Source: Edaphobacter sp. 4G125 (GTDB lineage: Bacteria; Acidobacteriota; Terriglobia; Terriglobales; Acidobacteriaceae). From it: DNA of 64,000 bases. Below the pieces are notes generated by a model. The model ran no database searches and was not told the origin of the DNA. It saw only the letters and a program-made list of their open reading frames with translations. Positions within the stretch are counted from its first letter, which is position 1. Each line of letters begins with the position of its first letter. Positions 35,216 to 43,447 of this stretch are shown here, piece after piece. The stretch is from assembly GCF_014274685.1 (NCBI RefSeq), contig NZ_CP060393.1, positions 2,849,501 to 2,913,500 on the forward strand. The letters run 5' to 3'. The position numbers were made by a program, and so were the translations under genes.

Positions 35216-37615
35216 ATGGCGGCACAAGCGACCCTGACCGAAGTCGATCCCCATTTCCCACCTGCCGATGTCGTTCCCCAAATGCAGGTGCGCAAACGCA
35301 ACGGTGCGCTTGAGCCCGTCAATGTCAACAAGATTGTCCGTGCTGTAGAGCGTTGCTGCCATGGACTGTCTCACGTTGACCCCATCCGGGTTGCCAGCAA
35401 AACCATCGGCGGACTCTTCGATGGAGCGAGCACTCGCGAGTTGGACGCCATCTCTATCCAGACCGCGGCGGCTCTCATCGCTGAAGAGCCTGAGTATTCC
35501 CGACTAGCAGCACGCCTGCTACTGGCCACAATCGAAAAAGAAGTTGCCGGCCAGAACATCTATTCATTCTCACAATCCATCGAGACTGGCCATCGCGAAG
35601 GCGTCGTCTCCAAAGACACTGCCGAGTTCATAGCCGCCAATGCTCGCAAGCTCAACAGCGCCATCGACGATCGCTTCTCCGACCGCTTTGAATACTTCGG
35701 CCTGCGGACGGTCTACGATCGCTATCTGCTTCGACATCCCATCAGCCGACAGGTCATTGAGACACCGCAGTACTTCTTTATGCGTGTCTCCGCTGGACTC
35801 TCCACACGCGTTCACGAGGCGGTAGAGTTTTACCGTCTCATGGCATCGCATGACTATCTGCCGAGTTCCCCAACATTGTTCAACAGCGGGACCAAGCACT
35901 CGCAGATGTCGTCGTGCTATCTTCTCGATTCCCCCAAAGACTCTCTGGAATCCATCTATGACGCTTACAAACAGATCGCCATGCTGTCGAAGTTCTCTGG
36001 GGGCATCGGACTCGCATTTCATCGCGTTCGCTCAGAAGGCTCCTTGATCCGCGCAACCAATGGCCTCTCCAACGGCATCGTTCCCTGGCTGCGCACTCTG
36101 GACGCGTCTGTTGCTGCAGTCAATCAGGGAGGCAAGCGCAAAGGAGCCTGCTGCGTCTACCTGGAACCGTGGCATGCCGACGTCGAATCCTTCCTGGAGA
36201 TGCGCGACAATACTGGCGATCAGGCACGCAGAACCTACAACCTGAACCTGGCCAACTGGATTCCCGATCTCTTCATGCGCCGTGTCGATCAGGATGAGAC
36301 ATGGTCTCTCTTCGACCCGAAAGATGTACCGCATCTGCCCGATCTCTTTGGAGACGACTTTGATCGTGCCTATGAAGAAGCTGAACAACAGAAGAAATAT
36401 ATCCGGCAGGTCAAAGCACGCGATCTCTACGCCCGCATGATGCGTACCCTCGCTGAAACCGGTAACGGATGGATGGTCTTTAAGGACGCCAGCAACATAA
36501 AGTGCAATCAGACCGGACGACCAGAAAACGTCGTACACCTCTCCAATCTGTGCACCGAGATCACCGAGGTGACTTCGTCCGCAGAAACTGCCGTCTGCAA
36601 TCTTGGCTCGATCAATCTTGCTCGTCACCTCACCGATGGTGCCTTCGACTTCGAAAAGCTGGCCGCCACCGTGCGTCAGGCAGTTCCGATGCTCGATCGT
36701 GTCATCGACATCAACTTCTACCCTGTTCCACAGGCCGCCTCTGCAAATAGTCGCTGGCGACCTGTTGGCCTCGGCCTTATGGGCCTCCAGGACGTCTTCT
36801 TCCAGCTTCGTCTTCCCTTCGACTCGCCCGAGGCGCGAACGCTCTCTGCAAAGATCCAGGAGGAGATCTACTTCCACGCTCTCACCGTCTCCTGCGAACT
36901 GGCGGAGCAGAACGGACCTCATACAGCATTTTCAGAATCTCGCGCGGCAAAGGGCGAGCTGCAATTCGATCTTTGGGGAGTCACACCCGAAGACTCCGAG
37001 CGTTGGAAACAGTTGCGCGAGCGCATCCTCCGCGTCGGTCTGCGTAATTCGCTGATGATCGCGATTGCTCCTACTGCAACGATCGCCTCCATCGTGGGTT
37101 GCTACGAATGCATTGAGCCCCAGGTCTCCAACCTCTTCAAGCGCGAGACCCTCTCCGGGGAATTCATGCAGATCAATCGCTATCTCGTCCAGGAGCTGAA
37201 ACAGCTCGGCCTGTGGTCCGAAGCCATGAGGACGCAGATCAAACTGGCGGAAGGTTCCATCCAGGGAGTTAAGGAGATTCCTGAAGAGGTACGTTCCACC
37301 TATCGGACTGTCTGGGAGATTCCTATGCGCTCCCTCATCGATATGGCTGCCGATCGCGGAGCATTTATCGATCAAAGCCAATCGTTAAATCTCTTCGCTG
37401 AATCCCCCAACATCGGCAGACTCAGCTCGATGTATATGTACGCGTGGAAGCGCGGAATCAAGACCACCTATTACCTGCGCTCGCGACCTGCAACCAGAAT
37501 CGCCAAGACAACGGTCTCTGCCGCCGCGCGTGAACAAGTTGTGCCTACCATGAATGCCTCTGCGAGCGTTACCTGCTCGCTCGATAATCCTGAAACCTGC
37601 GAAGCCTGCCAGTAA
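35216..37615 (+). CDS. nrdA: Ribonucleoside-diphosphate reductase, class I, alpha subunit
   Basis: 799 residues from the ATG at 35216 (GGAGA 6 nt upstream); an in-frame GTG at 35153 with its own ribosome site would add 21 basic residues. ATP-cone at ~25-115 (QVRKRNGALEPVNVNKIVRAVERC), then the ten-stranded barrel: SSCYLLDSPKDSL with the first redox Cys, FSGGIGLAFHRVR, NLCTEI with the catalytic Asn/Cys/Glu trio, and a C-terminal CSLDNPETCEAC tail, whose Cys pair passes electrons from thioredoxin or glutaredoxin. It reduces ribonucleoside diphosphates to deoxy forms with radical supplied by NrdB. nrdB follows after 12 bp. Expression is set by the upstream cobalamin riboswitch, consistent with its being the B12-independent route. 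Confidence 0.96.
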   Translation: MAAQATLTEVDPHFPPADVVPQMQVRKRNGALEPVNVNKIVRAVERCCHGLSHVDPIRVASKTIGGLFDGASTRELDAISIQTAAALIAEEPEYSRLAARLLLATIEKEVAGQNIYSFSQSIETGHREGVVSKDTAEFIAANARKLNSAIDDRFSDRFEYFGLRTVYDRYLLRHPISRQVIETPQYFFMRVSAGLSTRVHEAVEFYRLMASHDYLPSSPTLFNSGTKHSQMSSCYLLDSPKDSLESIYDAYKQIAMLSKFSGGIGLAFHRVRSEGSLIRATNGLSNGIVPWLRTLDASVAAVNQGGKRKGACCVYLEPWHADVESFLEMRDNTGDQARRTYNLNLANWIPDLFMRRVDQDETWSLFDPKDVPHLPDLFGDDFDRAYEEAEQQKKYIRQVKARDLYARMMRTLAETGNGWMVFKDASNIKCNQTGRPENVVHLSNLCTEITEVTSSAETAVCNLGSINLARHLTDGAFDFEKLAATVRQAVPMLDRVIDINFYPVPQAASANSRWRPVGLGLMGLQDVFFQLRLPFDSPEARTLSAKIQEEIYFHALTVSCELAEQNGPHTAFSESRAAKGELQFDLWGVTPEDSERWKQLRERILRVGLRNSLMIAIAPTATIASIVGCYECIEPQVSNLFKRETLSGEFMQINRYLVQELKQLGLWSEAMRTQIKLAEGSIQGVKEIPEEVRSTYRTVWEIPMRSLIDMAADRGAFIDQSQSLNLFAESPNIGRLSSMYMYAWKRGIKTTYYLRSRPATRIAKTTVSAAAREQVVPTMNASASVTCSLDNPETCEACQ

Positions 37616-37627
37616 CGGAGATCCATT

Positions 37628-38647
37628 ATGTCCACCGCCACGCCCCATGCCATCCTCGATCCCGGCCTCTCCCTCACGCTTCGGCCCATGCGTTATCCCG
37701 TCTTCTTTGAGATGTTCAAGGATGGAATCCGCAATACCTGGACCGTCGAAGAGGTCGACTTCTCAACTGATCTTGTCGACCTTCGCTCGCGCCTGACTCC
37801 TGCGGAGACTCACCTGATCCAGCGCCTCGTCGCTTTTTTCGCAACCGGCGATTCGATCGTCTCCAACAATCTCGTCCTGAATCTCTACAAGCACATCAAC
37901 TCGCCGGAAGCCCGGCTCTACCTCTCCCGCCAGCTCTTTGAAGAGGCCGTGCATGTGCAGTTCTATCTCACCTTGTTGGACAACTACGTTCCCGATCACG
38001 AAGCGCGTGCCGCAGCCTTTGCTGCAGTCGAGAACATCCCTTCCATCACCAAGAAGGCGCAGTTCTGCATGCGTTGGATGGATTCGATCCAGAAGCTGGA
38101 CGAGCTGCGCACGCCACAGGAGCGCAAGCAGTTCCTCTTGAACCTGGTTTGCTTTGCCGGATGCATTGAGGGTCTTTTCTTCTTCGCCGCCTTTGCTTAT
38201 GTCTACTTCCTTCGTTCCCGTGGCCTGCTCAATGGATTAGCAGCCGGAACCAACTGGGTCTTCCGCGACGAGAGTTGCCATCTTGAATTCGCTTTCGAAG
38301 TTGTCAACGTCGTCCGCGCTGAAGAACCCGGGCTCTTCGACGAGGAACTCCAGCAACAGATCGTCGAGATGATGAAAGAAGCCGTCGACTGCGAGCTGCA
38401 GTTCGCTGCAGACCTTCTCTCCGGCGGAGTCGCTGGGCTTTCCGTTCGCGAGATGCAGCAGTACCTGGAATATGTCGCCGATTCACGTGTTGTACGATTG
38501 GGAATGCAGCCGATCTTCGGGTCGAAGAATCCCTTCGCGTTCATGGAACTGCAAGACGTGCAGGAGCTGACAAACTTTTTTGAACGGCGCGTCTCGGCCT
38601 ATCAGGTCGCAGTCGCAGGGGAGGTCGCCTTTCACGAGGATTTCTAA
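37628..38647 (+). CDS. nrdB: Ribonucleoside-diphosphate reductase, class I, beta subunit
   Basis: 339 residues, all-helical ferritin-like. Metal and radical residues can be followed: Asp75 in FFATGDSIV, Glu106, His109 and Tyr113 in EEAVHVQFY, and Glu and His in RDESCHLEF. The segment FATGDSIVSNNLVLNLYKHINSPEARLYLSRQLFEEAVH resembles the Chlamydia class Ic protein, in which the radical Tyr is Phe and the first ligand is Glu; here Tyr and Asp are both present, so a tyrosyl-radical enzyme is expected. It ends in HEDF, a short tail. The Shine-Dalgarno GGAG precedes the ATG at 37628. Partner of the adjacent nrdA. Confidence 0.95.
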   Translation: MSTATPHAILDPGLSLTLRPMRYPVFFEMFKDGIRNTWTVEEVDFSTDLVDLRSRLTPAETHLIQRLVAFFATGDSIVSNNLVLNLYKHINSPEARLYLSRQLFEEAVHVQFYLTLLDNYVPDHEARAAAFAAVENIPSITKKAQFCMRWMDSIQKLDELRTPQERKQFLLNLVCFAGCIEGLFFFAAFAYVYFLRSRGLLNGLAAGTNWVFRDESCHLEFAFEVVNVVRAEEPGLFDEELQQQIVEMMKEAVDCELQFAADLLSGGVAGLSVREMQQYLEYVADSRVVRLGMQPIFGSKNPFAFMELQDVQELTNFFERRVSAYQVAVAGEVAFHEDF

Positions 38648-38682
38648 GTAGGCAAAGTCCTACCTAACCACAATCATCATTA

Positions 38683-38848
38683 GCCTTCGCGGTGCCGATC
38701 TCAGTATCGGCTTAAAAGGGAATCCGGTAAGAATCCGGAACTGCCCCGCAGCGGTAAGCAGGAACGAAAGCTTCAAAAAGCACTGGTTCAAAACTGGGAA
38801 GCTGAAGCAAGTAGGTAGCCTGCAAAGTCCGAAGACCTGCCGTGAAGG
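38683..38848 (+). ncRNA. Cobalamin (B12) riboswitch before metE
   Basis: Second aptamer with the same core: AAAGGGAATCCGGTAAGAATCCGG, CTGCCCCGCAGCGGTAAGCAGG, AGCACTGG...CTGGGAAGC, AGTCCGAAGACCTGCC. Outer pairing CCTTCGC (38684-38690) with GTGAAGG (38842-38848). No good promoter is visible in the 36 bp after nrdB, so the aptamer may sit inside an nrdA-nrdB-metE transcript. It should reduce MetE when B12 is plentiful. Confidence 0.95.
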
Positions 38849-38861
38849 TATTACTCGTCCG

Positions 38862-38876
38862 CCTCCGAGGGGAGGG
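38862..38876 (+). promoter_or_regulatory. Hairpin burying the leader-ORF Shine-Dalgarno downstream of the metE riboswitch
   Basis: CCTCC (38862-38866) can pair with GGAGG (about 38870-38875) around a GAG loop, masking the purine-rich run before the ATG at 38881. The word CTCCGAGGGGA is also present in the nrdA leader at the same place (35136-35145). Confidence 0.6.
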
Positions 38877-38880
38877 AGAG

Positions 38881-38907
38881 ATGGCAATGGCGCATAGATC
38901 TGTGTAG
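38881..38907 (+). CDS. Possible 8-codon leader peptide in the metE mRNA leader
   Basis: ATG GCA ATG GCG CAT AGA TCT GTG TAG, directly behind the strong ribosome site GGAGGGAGAG, encodes MAMAHRSV. It lies between the riboswitch and metE. Its stop is 20 nt before the second hairpin, which hides the metE ribosome site. No homology can be claimed for so short a peptide; the case rests on the ribosome site and on the parallel position of the GTG at 35153 in the nrdA leader. Confidence 0.4.
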   Translation: MAMAHRSV

Positions 38908-38926
38908 TCCCATCGTCACCTTTCTC

Positions 38927-38953
38927 TTCTCCTTAGGCCGTAATTAAGGAGAA
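38927..38953 (+). promoter_or_regulatory. Hairpin burying the metE Shine-Dalgarno
   Basis: Perfect 9-bp stem TTCTCCTTA (38927-38935) with TAAGGAGAA (38945-38953), loop 9 nt. The right arm contains the AAGGAG used by the metE ATG at 38958, so metE cannot start well unless the stem is opened. Confidence 0.65.
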
Positions 38954-38957
38954 AGAA

Positions 38958-41240
38958 ATGGCATTTCCAAAGACTGGTAATCTCGGATTCCCGCGCATGG
39001 GAGCGCACCGCGAGCTGAAGTTTGCTCTCGAAGGCTTCTGGAGCGGCAAGCAAGACGAAGCATCCCTGCTTAGCGTTGCGCGTCAACTGCGCACTGAACA
39101 CTGGAAGTTACAACACGCAGCAGGAATTACCACGCCTCCTTCCAACGACTTTTCTCTCTACGATCACGTCCTCGACATGGTAGCCACTCTGGGAGCAATT
39201 CCAAAGCGGTACGCTCACCAGGGCGGTCCCGTACCTCTCGCGACTTACTTTGCCATGGCTCGTGGCTCTGCCAACGCTCCTGCAATGGAGATGACCAAAT
39301 GGTTCGACACGAATTACCACTACGTCGTCCCTGAGTTCGAACCAGGAATGAAGTATGCTCTGCTTTCGGCTAAAGTTGTCGACGACTATCTCGAAGCCAA
39401 GTCGCTCGGTATCGAGACAAGACCAGTTCTGCTTGGCCCCGTCTCCTTCGTTCTCTTGGGCAAACCGACGGACAATAACGTCACTCGCACGAGCGTACTC
39501 GAAGCTATTCTCCCGCTCTACTCCACGCTGCTCTCACAACTCCAAGCCGCTGGTGCCGAGTGGGTCCAGATCGACGAACCCTGCCTCTGCCTCGATCTGA
39601 ACGACGAAGCGCGGTTGTTCTACCAAAAGGCCTATGCAATCCTGCGGGGAGTTGTATCGCCCAAGCTGATGCTCACAACTTATTTTGGCGATCTCGCCGA
39701 AAACCTCGATCTTGCCTTAAGCCTTGGCACAGAAGGCCTGCATCTCGATCTGGTCCGTGCACCACAACAACTCGAGGCTTTGACTTCAAAGGAGATTAAC
39801 GGCCCTCATCTCTCGCTTGGACTCATCGATGGACGCAATGTCTGGCGCACTGATCTCGATCACGCCGTCACACAGATTGAATCCGCCGTTGCCCACTTCG
39901 GAGCCGACAAAATCCAGATCGCTCCCTCGTGCTCTCTTCTCCACTCCCCTGTCGATCTCGATCTCGAGCACAGCCTCGATCCCGAGATTCGCTCCTGGAT
40001 GGCATTCGCCAAACAAAAACTCGACGAAGTTGTATTGCTGGCACGCAGCATCGGCGGCAAAGACAAGATCGCGGCAGAACTTCAGACAAATGCGAAGATT
40101 CTGACCTCCCGGCGCTCTTCTCCGCGAATTCACCGCGAGGAAGTGCAACAACGCCTCGACGCTATCGACTCACCGATGCTACAGCGGCACGGCCTTTACC
40201 CCGCTCGCCGCAAAACTCAGGAAAAAGCCCTCGCACTTCCCTTTCTCCCTACCACCACAATAGGCTCATTCCCTCAGACCACAGAAGTCCGCAAAGCTCG
40301 TGCAGCCTCTCGCGCTGGCAAACTCGATGCAGCAGCTTACGAAAACTTCCTCCGTCAAGAAACCGAGCGCTGCATCCGCTTTCAGGAAAGCGCTGGCCTC
40401 GATGTGCTCGTTCACGGTGAATTCGAGCGCAACGATATGGTGGAGTACTTTGGCGAACAATTGGAAGGATTCGTCTTTACCTCCAACGGCTGGGTGCAAA
40501 GCTACGGTTCCCGCTGCGTCAAACCTCCCGTGATCTTTGGCGACGTCTTCCGCCCTCAGGCAATGACCGTGCAATGGTCGACCTACGCACAGTCACTCAC
40601 ATCATCTTTGGTGAAAGGAATGCTCACTGGCCCCGTTACCATCCTGCAGTGGTCATTCGTGCGCGACGATCAACCGAGGGCGCAAACCTGTCAACAGATT
40701 GCGCTCGCCATTCGTGACGAAGTTCAGGATCTGGAAGCAGCCGGAATCAAAGTCATCCAGATCGACGAGCCAGCAATCCGTGAAGGGCTTCCCTTGCGCC
40801 GTGCCGATTGGCCAGTCTATCTCGCGTGGAGCGTCGACTGCTTCCGTCTTGCGACCTCCGTCGTAAGAGACGAAACCCAAATCCATACCCACATGTGCTA
40901 CTCGGAGTTCAACGACATCATGGATGCAATTGTTCGTATGGATGCCGATGTCATCTCCATCGAATGTTCGCGTTCGCGCATGGAACTGCTGGATGCATTC
41001 CATCGTGTCCGTTATCCCAACGAGATCGGACCCGGCGTGTACGACATTCATTCCCCACGTATTCCTTCTGGCAAAGAGATGGAAGACCTGCTACGCAAGG
41101 CGCTCGAAGTCCTCACTCCGCAGCAGCTCTGGGTCAATCCAGACTGCGGCCTCAAAACACGAGGATGGGAAGAGGTTCGCCATGCCCTGACTGCAATGGT
41201 CCACACAGCCAAACAGGTACGCGCATCGCTATCAGCCTGA
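38958..41240 (+). CDS. metE: Cobalamin-independent methionine synthase
   Basis: 760 residues, close to the E. coli enzyme (753). Two (beta/alpha)8 barrels. N-terminal half with GNLGFPRMGAHRELKFALEGFWSG, which binds the folate tail; C-terminal catalytic half with LPTTTIGSFPQTTEVRKAR, VHGEFERNDMVEYFGE, and the zinc site His/Cys in IHTHMCYSEFNDIMDAI plus Cys in NPDCGLKTRGW. It moves the methyl group from 5-methyltetrahydrofolate to homocysteine without B12, with low turnover. Control by the adjacent cobalamin riboswitch implies that a B12-dependent MetH is used when B12 is present. The Shine-Dalgarno AAGGAG is held in a hairpin at 38927-38953. A bidirectional terminator lies just after the stop. 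Confidence 0.97.
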   Translation: MAFPKTGNLGFPRMGAHRELKFALEGFWSGKQDEASLLSVARQLRTEHWKLQHAAGITTPPSNDFSLYDHVLDMVATLGAIPKRYAHQGGPVPLATYFAMARGSANAPAMEMTKWFDTNYHYVVPEFEPGMKYALLSAKVVDDYLEAKSLGIETRPVLLGPVSFVLLGKPTDNNVTRTSVLEAILPLYSTLLSQLQAAGAEWVQIDEPCLCLDLNDEARLFYQKAYAILRGVVSPKLMLTTYFGDLAENLDLALSLGTEGLHLDLVRAPQQLEALTSKEINGPHLSLGLIDGRNVWRTDLDHAVTQIESAVAHFGADKIQIAPSCSLLHSPVDLDLEHSLDPEIRSWMAFAKQKLDEVVLLARSIGGKDKIAAELQTNAKILTSRRSSPRIHREEVQQRLDAIDSPMLQRHGLYPARRKTQEKALALPFLPTTTIGSFPQTTEVRKARAASRAGKLDAAAYENFLRQETERCIRFQESAGLDVLVHGEFERNDMVEYFGEQLEGFVFTSNGWVQSYGSRCVKPPVIFGDVFRPQAMTVQWSTYAQSLTSSLVKGMLTGPVTILQWSFVRDDQPRAQTCQQIALAIRDEVQDLEAAGIKVIQIDEPAIREGLPLRRADWPVYLAWSVDCFRLATSVVRDETQIHTHMCYSEFNDIMDAIVRMDADVISIECSRSRMELLDAFHRVRYPNEIGPGVYDIHSPRIPSGKEMEDLLRKALEVLTPQQLWVNPDCGLKTRGWEEVRHALTAMVHTAKQVRASLSA

Positions 41241-41247
41241 TAAAACG

Positions 41248-41280
41248 AATGCGCGGCTCTCACCCCGGGAGCCGCGCATT
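41248..41280. terminator. Bidirectional terminator between metE and glyS
   Basis: Perfect 12-bp stem AATGCGCGGCTC / GAGCCGCGCATT, loop of 9 nt. On the minus strand it is followed by CGTTTTATC, suiting glyS; it starts 8 bp after the metE stop and so serves the convergent gene as well. Confidence 0.85.
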
Positions 41281-41327
41281 GCAACAACTATTCCACGAAT
41301 GGTGAAACCGAAAGACCAGCGCCTGCC

Positions 41328-43436
41328 TTATCCCGCGACAACAATCTCCGAAAAATCCGCGATTCCAGAGAAACTCTGCAAGATAGAGTGCAGAAGCGCA
41401 AGCCTGCTTCTGCGCACTGCCTCATTTGGATCCATCACCATCACCTGGTCGAAGAAGGCATCCACCTGTGGCCGCAGAGTTGCTACTGATTCCAACGCAG
41501 CGCCATACTCTTGCTGTGCGCTCAAGCCACCGACCTTGCTGCCAACTTCCTTCGCAGCATTCGTTAGAGCTAACTGTGCAGGATGAACCTCTTTTACCTC
41601 ATCACCGGAGGTCGTAAACTGCTCACCCTTTTCCTTGGCCTGCGACAGAATATTCTTCATCCGTTTGAAGGCTGCGCTCACTGCTTCAAAGTCCGCCGAT
41701 CCACGAACCGCGCTCACTGCTTCAGCCCTGGCTAGGGCATCGCGAACATCATCGCTGCCTGCAGCAAGAACAGCCTTCACAACGTCATAGGCATGCTTCT
41801 TCGCCTCGCGCAGATAGAACTCTAACCGTTCCACAAGGAACGCACGCACACGCGCCTCAACAGCTTCATTCTCTGTCGCACGTCCAGCGACCTCGCTCAG
41901 GGTCAATGGCAATGGAGTCACACTCTCTGCAAGAATCTTCACAATGCCATTCGCCGCCCGTCGTAGCGCAAATGGATCCTTCGATCCCGTCGGCTCCATC
42001 CCGAGCCCAAACATTCCCGCGATCGTATCCGCCTTGTCTGCAATGGCAAGCAACGAACCTTCAACCGTTCTCGGCACCTCGTCTTCCATCGACTCAGGCA
42101 GATATTGATCATAGATCGCAGTAGAAGCAGCATCAGAAACACCCTGGGCCTTCGCATACAACCCACCAACAATTCCCTGTAGTTCAGTGAACTCTTTGAC
42201 CAGATCTGTCGTCAGGTCTGTCTTCGCCAGCGTTGCCGCCTCGTCTAGAGCGGCGATATCAACTTTGCCACTACGAGCAATCACCAATTCAGACAAACCT
42301 ATTGCAAGTTTGCGGACACGCGTTGTCTTCGCCGCATAGCTGCCCAACTCCTTCTGGAAGGTGACATTCTCCAGCAGCTTCACTCGCTCTTTCAGAGCAA
42401 TCCGTTGATCAAACTCCCAGAAGAATCGTGCATCGTTGAACCGCGCCCGCAACACGCGTTCATTGCCATGCCGAATCACCGCAAGACCTTCGTCATCGGC
42501 CTCCATGTTCAACACCGCAAGAAAATACGGGGCGAGTTTTCCAGTTGCATCCTCTACCGCAAGATACTTCTGGTGATCGCGCATCACCGTCACCAACACC
42601 TCTTCCGGCAGCGCCAGATACTCTTGCTCAAACCCACCTAGAATTACCGATCGATCCGAGGCCCACTCTGTCAGATGTGTCAGCGTATCGACCAACGCAT
42701 GATCTTCGCGCCACCGAACGCCATCGACTGTGCGTGCCACTCGATCAAGAGCTTTGCGAATCTTCTGCCGTCGAGCCTCCACATCGGCAATCACATAGGC
42801 GGTCAGCAGAGCCTCCTCATACTTTGCCGGAGCTTCCAATCGGATCGCAGCTTCGCCAAACAGCACGCGATGGCCATAGGTCACAGCTCCTGCGGTCTTG
42901 CCCCCAAACGCCACTGGAACAATTTCGCCACCCAGCAAAGCCAGCATCCACCGCACCGGCCGAACAAACCTCTCCGGCTTGCCCGCACGCCAGTACATAT
43001 TCTTTGCCCAATAGATTGCAGCAATCTCTTTCGGCAGATCCTCGGCAATCACCTCAGCAGCAGAACGCCCCGGCTTCACCACCGTCGCCGCCAGATACTC
43101 CCCCTTCGGGGTTGTGATCGTTTTCAGGGCTTCAACTTCAATACCAGCCTTCTTCGCGAACGCCACTGCCGCCGGAGTTGCAACACCATCTTTGTAGCCT
43201 ACTTTCATCGAAGGCCCGGTCAGTTCTTCGCTCGCGTCCTCCTGCCTTTCGGCTACGCCCGAGATTAGAACCGCAAGCCGTCGCGGCGTCGAGAAGCTTT
43301 TAGCATCAGAACCCGCCGCAATCAGCCGCTCACGCTCCAACAGAGCGACGACACGCCGCTTCAACTCAGTCTCAGCTGCCGCGATCATCCGCGCCGGAAC
43401 CTCTTCCAAACCTATCTCAAAGAGAAAATCTGCCAT
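41328..43436 (-). CDS. glyS: Glycine--tRNA ligase beta subunit
   Basis: 702 residues, about the size of the E. coli subunit (689). Starts ADFLFEIGLEEVPARMIAAAETELKRRVVALLERE, the standard GlyS opening. It contains NMYWRAGKPERFVRPVRWMLALLGGEIVPVAFGG and FQKELGSYAAKTTRVRKLA, and the C-terminal DALR-type anticodon-binding region (ADFEAVSAAFKRMKNILSQAKEKGEQFTTSGDEVKEVHPAQLALTNAAKEV). With GlyQ it forms the alpha2beta2 bacterial glycyl-tRNA synthetase; the beta subunit recognises tRNA-Gly. 11 bp after glyQ in the same operon. Confidence 0.97.
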   Translation of the reverse strand: MADFLFEIGLEEVPARMIAAAETELKRRVVALLERERLIAAGSDAKSFSTPRRLAVLISGVAERQEDASEELTGPSMKVGYKDGVATPAAVAFAKKAGIEVEALKTITTPKGEYLAATVVKPGRSAAEVIAEDLPKEIAAIYWAKNMYWRAGKPERFVRPVRWMLALLGGEIVPVAFGGKTAGAVTYGHRVLFGEAAIRLEAPAKYEEALLTAYVIADVEARRQKIRKALDRVARTVDGVRWREDHALVDTLTHLTEWASDRSVILGGFEQEYLALPEEVLVTVMRDHQKYLAVEDATGKLAPYFLAVLNMEADDEGLAVIRHGNERVLRARFNDARFFWEFDQRIALKERVKLLENVTFQKELGSYAAKTTRVRKLAIGLSELVIARSGKVDIAALDEAATLAKTDLTTDLVKEFTELQGIVGGLYAKAQGVSDAASTAIYDQYLPESMEDEVPRTVEGSLLAIADKADTIAGMFGLGMEPTGSKDPFALRRAANGIVKILAESVTPLPLTLSEVAGRATENEAVEARVRAFLVERLEFYLREAKKHAYDVVKAVLAAGSDDVRDALARAEAVSAVRGSADFEAVSAAFKRMKNILSQAKEKGEQFTTSGDEVKEVHPAQLALTNAAKEVGSKVGGLSAQQEYGAALESVATLRPQVDAFFDQVMVMDPNEAVRRSRLALLHSILQSFSGIADFSEIVVAG

Positions 43437-43447
43437 TCACTCACTCT

